Notes: generated from the sequence alone by a model not told the origin. A DNA stretch of 64,000 bases from Xanthobacter autotrophicus (GCF_029991245.1 NZ_JAIVFO010000001.1:102035-166034); one strand, 5' to 3'. Positions 9,364-18,104 are shown, counted from the first letter of the stretch. Translations and numbers: made by a program.

Positions 9364-9678
9364 CTATATCCCCACCCCAGGCGGGGCGACGCGTGCGAGC
9401 GAGGCGGTTTTCGGATCGTAAGTGTAGCCGGTGATCGTCCCGTCCCTGATTCTCTCCATCGCTTCATCGACGATGAACAGCGGAACAAGGAACCACTCGC
9501 GCGGCACCACCGGCTGGCCGAACCTGTCCTTGATCTCGACGTCGAGGCGGGCGGCGCCGAAGATGCGGTGGATCAGGTTCTCAAGCCGGGTCCGGTTGAT
9601 GTTGTACAATTCATAGGTCGCGACGATCTCGACGTCAGCCATGAGGAAGGTCGGATCGAGCCGTGCATTGGCGATCCG
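9364..9678 (-). pseudogene. GIY-YIG (T5orf172-type) nuclease, C-terminal fragment
   Basis: The frame reads I-A-N-A-R-L-D-P-T-F-L-M-A-D-V-E-I-V-A-T-Y and continues with N-I-N-R-T-R-L-E-N-L-I-H-R-I-F, D-R-F-G-Q-P-V-V-P-R-E-W-F-L-V-P and the tail T-G-Y-T-Y-D-P-K. This is the conserved C-terminal half of GIY-YIG/T5orf172 proteins common in phages and islands. The N-terminal GIY-YIG part is missing: at about 9678 homology switches abruptly to the integrase fragment, in a different frame. An ATG at 9642 could start a 92-residue peptide, but it would lack the catalytic half. Confidence 0.7.
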
Positions 9679-9836
9679 ATGGCGAGGAGCTTCTCCTTGC
9701 CCTCAATCCGGTACTTCAGCCGCCAGAGACGCGAGCCGGTGGGATTCATCAGGAGATAGAGACCACCGCCGACCGCCAGCTTATAAGGCTTGTCGCCAGC
9801 CTTCGCCGCGCGGATGGCCGTGTCGGTCAGGGGCAT
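9679..9836 (-). pseudogene. truncated integrase (DUF4102 arm domain only)
   Basis: The first 52 codons, from M-P-L-T-D-T-A-I-R-A-A-K to E-K-L-L-A-I-G, are almost identical to the start of the intact integrase at 18217-19410 (differences A22/D, M30/V). Homology stops at about 9679, where the GIY-YIG fragment begins, so the catalytic domain is gone. It marks an earlier insertion at the same tRNA-Leu site. Confidence 0.9.
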
Positions 9837-10004
9837 TGGGGGCCGCCCTCAGTGGGCGTACGTTTCCGACAACCCCAAATTTGCCGGCTGCCAACGGATA
9901 TCCCCAGACACTCCCGGAGCCTTTCGGACAGGAGAATTAAGCGTCTGTAAGGGTTTTTGGAGCTTTTTGCACCGACCCGGAAGGGTGAATGGTGCCAGGA
10001 GAGG
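9837..10004. repeat. duplicated integrase leader plus att site (inner copy)
   Basis: This segment is about 90% identical to 19411-19592: same order of CCCTCAGTGGG, TTTGCCGGCTGCCAACGGAT, GACACTCCCGGAGCC and a 3' block covering GCACCGACCCGGAAGGGTG and the end of tRNA-Leu. This copy lacks about 20 bases containing one C-rich motif and has one C fewer in GGTGCC(C)AGGAGAGG. The last part, 9969-10004, is the left junction (att) of the intact element. Confidence 0.85.
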
Positions 10005-10063
10005 CAACGAATAATTATATTAACTATCTGATATAAAATAAAGTAATCTTCTGACGAATTTTA

Positions 10064-10085
10064 GATACCCCCAAATATACCCCCA
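10064..10085. repeat. GATACCCCC-N5-TACCCCCA motif, copy 2
   Basis: It sits 60 bases inside the left junction of the intact element, after an A/T-rich stretch (10011-10063). Same spacing as copies at 9242 and 19443. Confidence 0.6.
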
Positions 10086-10126
10086 ATTTGGCGGACTACC
10101 CCTCCACTGCCCTGCGCGCCTGTCGA

Positions 10127-11218
10127 TCATACCCCCTTATCCCATCCCGGAAACAGCTCCTTCAGTCGCTCCACCGTATGGCGCCATTTCGGGGTGCGGG
10201 GGGCGCAGACGGTGTTCTGGTTGCCGAACATGCCGGCCTCGTTCACTGCCTGAGACAAGGGCCGGGTCGCGAGCCATTCCATAGGCACGAAATATTCGCA
10301 CCGCTCCGGGTCGTCGGCGACAGTGCGGTAATGGCCCTTCATCACCTCCAGCGCCGGGCGCTCGACGCCGCTCTGGTCCGTCACGGTGAAGTTGGAGGCC
10401 GGGACAGAGCTGCCGCGCGCTCGGCCGACGCCGACAAAACCGTAGCCGGGCGCCTTCACCCACACCAGATCGCCATCCTTCAGCAGCTTGAGTGTGCCCG
10501 TATACCAGGAGCCGCCGCCCGCGCTGATGAAGCCGTAGCGGCGGGCGTCTTCCCAATCGCGTTCGCCATCGTGGCCGAAGCTGGCATAGAATTCGCCGTT
10601 CCACGGCTCCTTTTCGCCGGAGGCGCTGCTGCTCGACGCAGCCACCTGCGTCTCGACGGGATCGAGCAGCCACGCGCGGCTCAGCAATTGGCCGGCATCG
10701 GTCTCGAACACCTGAAAGCAGAGCACATTGATCGGAATGTCGCGGCGGTTGAGATAGCCGACGATGCGCTCGCTGGCAGCGTCCAGCTCGGATGCGACGA
10801 TCACGATCTGGTGGCTCTGGTTGAGCGTGTCGGGATCCAGCTTCTGGCCGAAGCGGCGGGCGAAGGCCGCGTCGAGGCTGTCGCCACCGGAGAAGCGGGC
10901 ATAGATGCGATTGAGGTCCTGCGCCTCCAGCGCCTCTGCCCAGGTGGCATAATCGAGAGCCTGCGCCACCACTTCGCGCGGGGTCTTGCCGCGCTTCAGC
11001 TCGATCAGGATCAGCGTGCCGTCGGGAGCAAGGGCGAGGAGGTCGATGCGGCCGGAAAAGCCGGTGTCCTCCTGCCGGCCGATCATCATCCATTGCCGGG
11101 AGAGGATATCCGGCGCGGCGACGATCATGTCTTCCAGCAGCGCCTCACTCGGCAGGCTCGCCTCGCGCAGCGGAGCCGGCTTTGCGCCGACACGCCAGAG
11201 ACTGTGATGGATAGGCAT
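10127..11218 (-). CDS. NucS/DUF91-like PD-(D/E)XK endonuclease with C-terminal PUA-like domain
   Basis: 363 residues. Residues about 20-180 resemble the nuclease domain of NucS/DUF91 proteins: E25/E29 in a leading helix, then G-R-I-D59-L-L-A-L-A-P-D-G-T-L-I-L-I-E73-L-K75-R-G, a textbook D-x13-E-x-K core, and Q87-A-L-D-Y-A helix. Residues about 200-363 contain G-G-S-W-Y-T-G-T-L-K-x-L-x-x-G-D-L-V-W-V-K-A-P-G-Y-G-F-V-G-V-G, which looks like a PUA/EVE-like nucleic-acid-reading fold, and an aromatic-rich tail. A good ribosome site (GAGAGGAG) precedes the ATG. It starts 46 bases after the R-M gene, so they are probably co-transcribed. I infer a nuclease that cuts DNA judged foreign or damaged, possibly with its neighbour; neither target nor modification dependence can be read here. 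Confidence 0.75.
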   Translation of the reverse strand: MPIHHSLWRVGAKPAPLREASLPSEALLEDMIVAAPDILSRQWMMIGRQEDTGFSGRIDLLALAPDGTLILIELKRGKTPREVVAQALDYATWAEALEAQDLNRIYARFSGGDSLDAAFARRFGQKLDPDTLNQSHQIVIVASELDAASERIVGYLNRRDIPINVLCFQVFETDAGQLLSRAWLLDPVETQVAASSSSASGEKEPWNGEFYASFGHDGERDWEDARRYGFISAGGGSWYTGTLKLLKDGDLVWVKAPGYGFVGVGRARGSSVPASNFTVTDQSGVERPALEVMKGHYRTVADDPERCEYFVPMEWLATRPLSQAVNEAGMFGNQNTVCAPRTPKWRHTVERLKELFPGWDKGV

Positions 11219-11264
11219 GAGGCTCCTCTCAGGCGAAAGTACTACCCTTTCTCTAACGAAGTAA

Positions 11265-14200
11265 TTATTCTATTTCCACGTCCGGCTGCCCTGCCATGAG
11301 CGCATTTATCCAGGCCAACGTCAGATCACGGCTGCGATATTGACCGAATTTTGCCATCTCCTCCCGCTCCAAGATAGGGAACGTAGAGAAAATATATCGG
11401 ATATCGTCGCGGCTTTGCGCTGGGGCAGCGGGATCAAACACACCGTAGAGGACGAAATAAAGCGCATCGAGCTTGGCGCGCAGCTTGAGACGGCGGTTCT
11501 CGTCCCACATGAAGGGGGGCAGCACGACGCCTGACGCATCCACATGGCCCATGTCGCGCGCAAAGGGCGCCATGTCGTGGGCGGTATAGGTTAATTCCAG
11601 TACCACCTCGCGCACGATGGCGGCGGCGGTTTTCGGGCCGAAGGCGCGAGCATAGCCGGCAGGTGGAACGATGGGTAGCTGCTCGACGATAAACCAATTG
11701 AGATGCTGGCCCTGTACCTTCTGGCGGGCAATGAAATCGAAGGGCACGGTATTGAGATTTGCAGTCAGCAGCGGGAGCCGGGCCGGGTCCTTCTTCTCCG
11801 CATCAGGATCGAGTTCGATCAGCGGCAGAGTATTGCCGGCCGCGCCTGAGGGAATAACCGCAGCAATCATCGAACGCACATTCGTTGGCGATGTTACGTC
11901 CTTGAAACCAAGCGCATAAGGCGCTTGCGCCAGCCCGACAGGCGGCTGAATCCAGAATTGTGGATCGGCAAGCCAATCGGGATCGACGTGCTGTTCGTCC
12001 GTCGCGGGAAGTGGCTGGGCCGGGCGATTAAGGTTGCCGCGATTGACCACCACCGACGCCGCGCGGTGATCGAACGCTTGCACCATCTTGCCCTCGTAAA
12101 GCGGCACCCATTCTCCAGTTGCCGTCTGGAAACGGTTAGCTCCAATAGGCCAGGCGCCTTCTTTCTCCTCCAGTTCGTCGCGCGTGCGGAACAAGTGGCT
12201 ATCGTTGGTCATATCGAACATGCGCACATAGCGCACAGGCCATGCCGCCACAGGCGCCCCGCCCGAGCGATCCACCAGTACCGGCAGGCGGGCATATATA
12301 GCGGTAGTAAGTGCCATATCTCGGCGGGTCCGGAAAATCGGCGCCGTGCCAGTATTGGGATTTACGCGAGCAAAATCCTCCGCCGCTACAGAGAAAGCGC
12401 GGTCCGGGTCGTGGATCTCCGCCACCGACTGAAGAAAAAAGCCGCACCTTGCATCTACAAATTTCCGTCCAGGGCTTGCTATCAACGCGCAAAATTTGAA
12501 CCGGCCATCCACATCTGGAAAAAAGGGCGTAAGACGGTAGCGCGTCCGGCGGTTCTCGAAATCAAAGAGCGTCTTCAGATGACCGCCCGTGGCAATTTTG
12601 CTGAAGAAGGCACTAGCCGAAAGATCGGACGCGATGCCGCTAGGTGTCAGAAGCCCCACCATGCCGTCCAGCTTCACGAGTGCATGGGCGCGCTCAACAA
12701 ACAGGCTGTAGAGATTCAGATCGCCGCGGCTAAGCAGCGGATAATGCCCCGTTGTGCGTGCCAGGCGCAAAGTGTCGGCCGCACGGGCGTCGGCGTGGAG
12801 GAAGGCGTCGTGGAGCGGATCACCCTCAGCCTTCAGAGCCGCGATCATGCGCGCACGGTCGGAAGCCCGTTGCGCCAACGCAATCTCCGGCTTACGAGCG
12901 GCGAACCATTCCACTTGCTGGAGTTTGATGCGGTCCCAAGGCGGGTTCCCTACCACCGCGTCAAAGCCGCCCTCGCGCTCCCTTTTTTCCCAGTTTGACC
13001 ACACTCCGGGAAAGGCAATCTGCCAGTTCAAGAAGCGCTCCTCGGCGATTAGCCCGCGGGCGCGCTCCAGAATGGCAGAAAAGCGTTCTCCCTCCTCGCG
13101 TCGCGCGCGATCGAGTAGCGGCTGCGCCCGACCAGTAGCTATATCTATGGGATTGCCGAACTGGCCGTCGAGCCACGCCCGCACCGCCGCCTTGTCTTCG
13201 CGCGCCTTCAGGTCCAGCCAGTCAAGTGCGTGGAGCAAGGAAACGAAGGCATCGAGCGGGGCAACCTGTGCCTTAATGCCGAAGAAGGTAGCGGCGGACT
13301 GGTGGGCCTCGGCAATTTCAACGTCTACCGCGCGCTCGATCAGTTGCATGGCGGCGGCAGCTGACTGGGCCTCCTTCAATTCCTTGACATAGAGCAGTTC
13401 ACCGCCGCCCCAGGCCGCCGCCTTGTCGATGGCGTCGCGCACCCACAAACCGAATAAACTATCGCCTGCGCGCAGATGATGGTCGACGAAGGAGAGAGGC
13501 GCACCCACGGTGAAGGTGTGGAGCCAAAGGGCAACCTTCGCCAATTCCACCGCCATGGGGTTCTTGTCCACCCCATAGATGCAGCGCTTAAGGACCATGC
13601 GCCGGACGATATGCCGGTCGTCGAGCTGGGCTTCGTCGATTGCCCATTTCGCCGCGCGGGCGTTACGCAGAATGGTAGTGCGAATATCCTCGATCTTTTC
13701 CGCCAGCGGCGAAACATAGCCAAGCTCCCGTCCCTGCGCTGCCGCCTCAGCCATGGCATCGAGCACATGGTCGGCCAACATATCCACGAGGCTCACCAGG
13801 AAGTGACCGGAGCCCATGGCGGGGTCGCAGATGCGCAGCCGCAGGATGGCCTCGGCCGGGTCCACCTCACGCAGTTCGCGGCGGCGCACCGCTTCGGATT
13901 CTTCGGGGTCGAGTTCAGCAAGCGCCGCATGGAACGCGCCAAGCCGCTCCGAAATGAGTGGCTCCAGTGTCTCGGCGAGAATCAGCCCCACGAGGTCGTC
14001 CGGCGTGTAATAACTTCCGCTATTCTTGCGGGCAAAAATATTTGGGCGCACCGAGAGCGTGCCGTCATCGCCACGGACCAGTTCGAACTCCAGCAATCGC
14101 TCATAGATTGAGCCAAGCTGCTGCACCGATAGATCGCGATAATTGATATATCGCCTTTCTCCGGTGGAACGCTCAAAGGAAAGGGCATCGAGGGCGCCAG

Positions 14201-15377
14201 CCATGACGGCATCGCCGATGCGCACCCGCGCGAGAAGCGGCGTCCCGTCGGTGGCGAACAGGCCGCCGTTGTAGGGCGGAATCCCGACGCTCGTATCGCC
14301 CCGGTCGATGATGCGCGCCAGGTCCGCCACATGCCCGAAAATACGCTCCGCGCTGGTGGAGAAGGTGTCACCATTCGACACACGCCTGCCTACGTCGAGC
14401 CGCAAGTTGCGCAAGGCATAGTCATCATAGCGCTTGTCGTTCACCGGCAGCAGCGCACGGTCTTCAGCGTAGAGCAGGAACAGGAGCCGATAGAGCAGCA
14501 CCAACGCCGTATCGCGAACCTCGGCTAAGGGTGCTTCGGGGGCCGCCCCGGCGATGGCGCTGGCAAGGCCGGGGAAGACGATGGTAAACACCAGTTCCGA
14601 CAGGCTAGATGCGACCTTCTCCTCATAGAAGGCCGCATCGGCGCGGGCGCGCTCGTGGAAGGTTCGCCGATCGACGCCTGTGCCGAGGAACGCTTCACGC
14701 GAAAACAGGACGGCAAACACGCGCAGCCAATGCTCGCGGTCCGCGTCGCCAGCGAAGAGGTCAGCACCGTCGAGGGCGAGAACACGAGATAGGTCGATTT
14801 CCAGAAACTGTTCCGACACCGAACGCGCACCAGCCCAATAGAGCCGCCACCGCGAGCCGTTGGTAAGGATACCCCAACGCAGACGGCCACCGGTCAAGTC
14901 GTCGATGCGCCGCAAATATCGCAACATCTGAGTTGATGGTGCAGTGGTCTCATCCTTACCCGATGCGCGGTCAAGGGGCCGAGCCCACCGCTTGCACTCG
15001 ACGACGCCGAGGCCATGGGCATAGCGTCGCCATTGCTCGGCCTGTGCGTTGGCCGCCACCTTCGATGCGGCGTCGGCGAACAACAGCCCGTCCGGTACAT
15101 CATCGCGGCCGCCGGCGGTCAGATTCTGCTGGCGTAGACTTTCGGACCAGCCAAGCGCCCCGAGCACGGGCCAAATGAAGTCATCTTCGGTCTGGCTTTC
15201 GTTGGTTCGGGTGCTCTTGGGAAACGGAGCAGCGATTTCGGCCAAACGGGCGCGAAGGCTGGCAGCGTCGACGGAGCGATAGGCTTCAGTATGCCTGATC
15301 GCGTCCGCGAGGTAGTCGGTCGTGAACAGCGAGCCAGAAATGAACGAAGCCGAATCGGACAAGGTTTCCCCCTGCAT
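11265..15377 (-). CDS. Eco57I-like restriction-modification protein (nuclease + N6-adenine methylase)
   Basis: About 1370 residues. Near residue 90-130 is a PD-(D/E)XK-like nuclease signature (D-D-V-P-D-G-L-L-F, then V-V-E-C-K-R-W). Near 515 is SAM-binding motif I (D-P-A-M-G-S-G-H-F-L-V), preceded by the Y-Y-T-P-D-D-L-V signature, and near 808 the catalytic motif IV N-P-P-W. The C-terminal 500 residues would hold the target-recognition region. This is the type IIG layout in which one chain both modifies and cuts DNA, as in Eco57I. The start is uncertain: the frame is open to a TTG at 15449 and has ATG codons at 15419 and 15377. Its neighbour is a nuclease, not the usual specificity subunit. 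No frameshift is seen. Confidence 0.85.
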   Translation of the reverse strand: MQGETLSDSASFISGSLFTTDYLADAIRHTEAYRSVDAASLRARLAEIAAPFPKSTRTNESQTEDDFIWPVLGALGWSESLRQQNLTAGGRDDVPDGLLFADAASKVAANAQAEQWRRYAHGLGVVECKRWARPLDRASGKDETTAPSTQMLRYLRRIDDLTGGRLRWGILTNGSRWRLYWAGARSVSEQFLEIDLSRVLALDGADLFAGDADREHWLRVFAVLFSREAFLGTGVDRRTFHERARADAAFYEEKVASSLSELVFTIVFPGLASAIAGAAPEAPLAEVRDTALVLLYRLLFLLYAEDRALLPVNDKRYDDYALRNLRLDVGRRVSNGDTFSTSAERIFGHVADLARIIDRGDTSVGIPPYNGGLFATDGTPLLARVRIGDAVMAGALDALSFERSTGERRYINYRDLSVQQLGSIYERLLEFELVRGDDGTLSVRPNIFARKNSGSYYTPDDLVGLILAETLEPLISERLGAFHAALAELDPEESEAVRRRELREVDPAEAILRLRICDPAMGSGHFLVSLVDMLADHVLDAMAEAAAQGRELGYVSPLAEKIEDIRTTILRNARAAKWAIDEAQLDDRHIVRRMVLKRCIYGVDKNPMAVELAKVALWLHTFTVGAPLSFVDHHLRAGDSLFGLWVRDAIDKAAAWGGGELLYVKELKEAQSAAAAMQLIERAVDVEIAEAHQSAATFFGIKAQVAPLDAFVSLLHALDWLDLKAREDKAAVRAWLDGQFGNPIDIATGRAQPLLDRARREEGERFSAILERARGLIAEERFLNWQIAFPGVWSNWEKREREGGFDAVVGNPPWDRIKLQQVEWFAARKPEIALAQRASDRARMIAALKAEGDPLHDAFLHADARAADTLRLARTTGHYPLLSRGDLNLYSLFVERAHALVKLDGMVGLLTPSGIASDLSASAFFSKIATGGHLKTLFDFENRRTRYRLTPFFPDVDGRFKFCALIASPGRKFVDARCGFFLQSVAEIHDPDRAFSVAAEDFARVNPNTGTAPIFRTRRDMALTTAIYARLPVLVDRSGGAPVAAWPVRYVRMFDMTNDSHLFRTRDELEEKEGAWPIGANRFQTATGEWVPLYEGKMVQAFDHRAASVVVNRGNLNRPAQPLPATDEQHVDPDWLADPQFWIQPPVGLAQAPYALGFKDVTSPTNVRSMIAAVIPSGAAGNTLPLIELDPDAEKKDPARLPLLTANLNTVPFDFIARQKVQGQHLNWFIVEQLPIVPPAGYARAFGPKTAAAIVREVVLELTYTAHDMAPFARDMGHVDASGVVLPPFMWDENRRLKLRAKLDALYFVLYGVFDPAAPAQSRDDIRYIFSTFPILEREEMAKFGQYRSRDLTLAWINALMAGQPDVEIE

Positions 15378-15462
15378 CCTCCGCTCAATACCCCCAGAGC
15401 CCCCCCCGGCAAAGCGCATTATCGGTCCGGTGCCTCCAACATTTCTCAATCAAGGCCTGAAC

Positions 15463-16572
15463 CTAAGCGACCAAATCGCTACCTTTCCGTCGGGCGAGCA
15501 AGGCGCCAATCTGCGCCAATGTATCATCGTCTCCGCCGCAGGTTTGCGCGCCCATCCGCCCCATTACCTCGCCCTGCCGGTGGGGATCGATTCGGCCATA
15601 TGAGGTGAGCGTGGTGGCGATGTTCTCGTGGCCGAGGTTCTGGCTCCAGGCCTTCAGCTCTTCCGGGGTTCGGCACATGGTTTGTGCCAGATGGCCGAGA
15701 GTATGGCGGAAGGAGTGGGGCGGGAAATAGGGCAGGCCCGCGCGCTCGAAGGCCCTGCGAAAAATCTCCCGCACGGGCGAGGCATTGCTCCAGTGTTCCC
15801 GCTCGACACCCACCGGCGCGAAGCCGCCATCGTCGCCAAGGCCCATGCGGGTGCGGGGAAAGAGCGGGTCGGCCGGGCCGAACAGGTGGACCTTGCGCAA
15901 TTCCTCGATCCAGGCGAGCGCGATGGCGGCGAGGTCGTCGCCCACAGGGAAGAAATAGGTGACGATGGCCTTCGCGAACTTGGTCTCGACGCTGTTCGGG
16001 TCCTGCGCCACCACCGGGGTCTTGCCGGACGTGTCCACATGGCCAAGGGACAGTGAAACCAGCGCCCGGTCGCGGATGCCGGTCAGGAGCGTGAAGGCGA
16101 CAAGGGCGCGATTGCGCCGGTCAATCACGGTCTCCCCCGGCATCGCGGCGACGGTGGCGCGCACCTGATCGAGGCTGGGGAAAGGGCGGAGCTTGGCCGC
16201 CTTGGCGCGAGCCGCATCCTTGTTCGAGGGCGACAGATAGTCGATGTCCGCCATGTGGACCTTGGACTTGAAGCCCGGCTGCCACGACAGCCAGGTGAAG
16301 AAGTCTTTCAACGCGGTCAGCGTCGTCGCCTGCGTCGAGGCGCTCAGGGCCTCGCCGGTGCGCATACCCTCGGTCTCGGCCAGCCGCGCCTTGAAGCCCA
16401 TGGCCTGCTCGCGCCGGAAGGTCTTGAAGTCCTTTGCGGCCGTGTACGCCTCATAGCGGGCGAGGGCCTTGCGCACGGCATCGAGCGTCGCCTCGCTCTT
16501 GCCCTTGGCTTCCTTGAGATAGCGAATATAGTCCCTCTTTAGGCGCTCATTGGACGGGTTCAATCTCGTCAT
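15463..16572 (-). CDS. tyrosine recombinase (second recombinase of the element)
   Basis: 369 residues from the ATG at 16572, which has GAGGAGG nine bases upstream. It has an N-terminal SAM-like core-binding domain (residues about 10-100) and a C-terminal catalytic domain with the family's residues: R in L-L-T-G-I-R-D-R-A-L, H-x-x-R in P-H-S-F-R-H-T, and L-G-H-E-N followed by the nucleophile in T-S-Y-G-R. It resembles XerC/D-like recombinases of islands rather than the DUF4102 class. Its start lies four bases after the HTH/zinc-ribbon gene and its stop about 85 bases before the R-M gene. It may move a sub-module, or have acted in an earlier insertion. Confidence 0.9.
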   Translation of the reverse strand: MTRLNPSNERLKRDYIRYLKEAKGKSEATLDAVRKALARYEAYTAAKDFKTFRREQAMGFKARLAETEGMRTGEALSASTQATTLTALKDFFTWLSWQPGFKSKVHMADIDYLSPSNKDAARAKAAKLRPFPSLDQVRATVAAMPGETVIDRRNRALVAFTLLTGIRDRALVSLSLGHVDTSGKTPVVAQDPNSVETKFAKAIVTYFFPVGDDLAAIALAWIEELRKVHLFGPADPLFPRTRMGLGDDGGFAPVGVEREHWSNASPVREIFRRAFERAGLPYFPPHSFRHTLGHLAQTMCRTPEELKAWSQNLGHENIATTLTSYGRIDPHRQGEVMGRMGAQTCGGDDDTLAQIGALLARRKGSDLVA

Positions 16573-16576
16573 CGCG

Positions 16577-17059
16577 TCACACCTCCTCGAAAGCACGGTT
16601 TGCACTGGGGTCGGAACAACCCTTCATTCGTTCCGGGGCCAGCGTGTGCAGATCGATCAGGCAGCTGAGGGCTGGCAGGTCGGCCCGGCGCACCGTACGG
16701 TGCATGGGCGTTCCGCAGCAGGCGCAGAGGGCGGCGAGGCGAGCGACCTTCTCATTGCGGAAAGACAGGTCCGCCGTCCCGCCCCACGGCGCGCGCGGCA
16801 CCCGGCAGCGGAAGCAATAGAACTCGCCGGGGCGGCATGTCTGGCGCCGATTCTCCCGCCGCTTGGCAAGGAAGGCCTTCAGGGCCGTGCCGTGGATCAG
16901 CAGGGGGCGCCGGTCGTCGATCGCCGCCAGCCCCTCCTTCAGCCACCGCCGCACGGTGTTACGGTGGATGCCGAGGAGCTTGGCGATCTCGGCCACCTCA
17001 TAGGTGGTGCCCTGCTTCACCCTCTGCGGCGAGCACCGGCGCGGCTTGCGGGCGCGCAT
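16577..17059 (-). CDS. helix-turn-helix / zinc-ribbon protein
   Basis: 160 residues from the ATG at 17059 (ribosome site GGTGAAGGGG). Residues 18-42 (T-Y-E-V-A-E-I-A-K-L-L-G-I-H-R-N-T-V-R-R-W) are an excisionase/MerR-type helix-turn-helix. Cysteines C82/C85 (Y-C-F-R-C) and C112/C115 (C-A-C-C) form a probable zinc ribbon. It lies between alpA (5 bases away) and the tyrosine recombinase (4 bases away), a tightly packed trio. Likely a DNA-binding directionality or regulatory factor of the recombinase. The family occurs in proteobacterial islands but I know of no named function. Confidence 0.75.
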   Translation of the reverse strand: MRARKPRRCSPQRVKQGTTYEVAEIAKLLGIHRNTVRRWLKEGLAAIDDRRPLLIHGTALKAFLAKRRENRRQTCRPGEFYCFRCRVPRAPWGGTADLSFRNEKVARLAALCACCGTPMHRTVRRADLPALSCLIDLHTLAPERMKGCSDPSANRAFEEV

Positions 17060-17064
17060 CCCCT

Positions 17065-17286
17065 TCACCCCCGCCGCCCCGTGGCGATGCGATCGGCAAT
17101 CCAGCCGTCGATCTCGGCCTCGATCCAGGCGACGCACCGCTCGGTGAGGGCCACGGGCTGGGGGAAACGTCCCTCCCGCATATAGGCGTAGATGGTGCTA
17201 CGGCTGAGGCAGGTGCGGGCCTTCACGGCCTCAAGGCGCAGGAGAGAGGGGCGGGTCGTCGTGTCGTTCGCGCTCATCGGTTCCAT
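17065..17286 (-). CDS. AlpA-family regulator / excisionase
   Basis: 73 residues, usual AlpA size. Core: L-L-R-L-E-A-V-K-A-R-T-C-L-S-R-S-T-I-Y-A-Y-M-R-E-G-R-F-P-Q-P-V-A-L, the winged helix-turn-helix that ends with R-C-V-A-W-I-E-A-E-I-D-G-W-I. AlpA proteins activate integrases or excision of P4-like elements. A second ATG four codons in is also possible. First gene of a packed minus-strand run. Confidence 0.9.
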   Translation of the reverse strand: MEPMSANDTTTRPSLLRLEAVKARTCLSRSTIYAYMREGRFPQPVALTERCVAWIEAEIDGWIADRIATGRRG

Positions 17287-17408
17287 CCGGGTCCGAGTGG
17301 ATATGGACGGAAGGATGGGCGCGACGCGGACGGTAAAATAGCTGGGCGAATTTGAAAAAACGTAGGCTGATCAGCCCATTAATCGGGCCGAGAGATACCC
17401 CAAGTCAC

Positions 17409-18104
17409 CTAGAAAGGTATCTCGTCGTCAAGGTCGGAACGGAACGAACCAGAGTAGGGGTTTTCCTGAACCAGGGGGCCGGTTTGACCAAACCCACCTG
17501 AAGGTTCTGGCGCATCCTCCGGGGTAGCCGGAGCGCCACCGTTGGGCCGCCAGTTCGCGACCTTGGCAATATCCTCGATGCCGGTGGCGTTCGGCTTGCC
17601 CTTGTGGAGAAGCCCGTATTCGGCGGCGTGCTCTTCAAGCCACTCCTGCAACGCCTGCTTCACTGATTTGCCCCGCAGGCGCTTCGGGTCGGCGGTCACA
17701 GCACGCCATGCAGCATTCGCAGCGGCGAGCTTCGGGGCATAGAATGGACCGCGCCGATCATCGAAATCACAAGCAGGTACAGGCTTAATTCTAAAGAACT
17801 GATCGAAATTTCCCGCAGCTGCATACCAATGAATTATATGCTTACTGTGAATTAAACTTTCATCAAAATCTATATCGTTATTGAATGAGCTGTTGTGATA
17901 GACCTCTCGCATCAGCGGAATTTCGTTATCAATAACTGCGTGTTGCAAAGCGTGAATGACTGGCAGTGTGATGCGCTGAATCGCCAAGGGCCACCGCCCA
18001 AATGCCGTGCCATGGAGGAGCGCGGGATCATAGCCGTGGCTCAGAAGAGCTGCTTGATAGACGGTGAACTGCTTTACGAGGCGCCAACGCTCCAGATCGG
18101 ACAT
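17409..18104 (-). CDS. island-associated protein of unknown function
   Basis: 231 residues from the ATG at 18104 (M-S-D-L-E-R-W-R-L). No enzyme motif is seen. The middle (A-P-K-L-A-A-A-N-A-A-W-R-A-V-T, then K-S-V-K-Q-A-L-Q-E-W-L, A-K-V-A-N-W-R-P-N-G-G-A-P) is the kind of segment found in small proteins next to integrases in many proteobacterial islands. The C-terminus is acidic with D-D-E-I-P-F, like the tip of single-strand-binding proteins (also D-D-D-I-P-F). The 17800-17900 part is more A/T-rich than the rest, a sign of transfer. Function unknown. Confidence 0.65.
   Translation of the reverse strand: MSDLERWRLVKQFTVYQAALLSHGYDPALLHGTAFGRWPLAIQRITLPVIHALQHAVIDNEIPLMREVYHNSSFNNDIDFDESLIHSKHIIHWYAAAGNFDQFFRIKPVPACDFDDRRGPFYAPKLAAANAAWRAVTADPKRLRGKSVKQALQEWLEEHAAEYGLLHKGKPNATGIEDIAKVANWRPNGGAPATPEDAPEPSGGFGQTGPLVQENPYSGSFRSDLDDEIPF

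Larger units (their letters stand above)
9199..10004 (-). mobile_element. remnant of an older integrative element (tandem copy 1)
   Basis: This 0.8-kb segment looks like a collapsed relative of the element to its right. Its left end (TAACTATTTGAT at about 9200, then a GATACCCCC-N5-TACCCCCA motif at 9242-9263) matches the left end of the intact element (TAACTATCTGAT at 10021, motif at 10064-10085). Its right end is an integrase 5' end plus an att-like sequence nearly identical to that beside tRNA-Leu. Between them only a nuclease 3' fragment survives, so most of the cargo has been deleted. No third att copy is recognisable at the far left. Confidence 0.7.

Noticed and set aside
10088..11299. 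Plus-strand frame of about 400 codons opposite the NucS-like gene
   Set aside because: No domain, no ribosome site, and it is the shadow of a clear nuclease gene.
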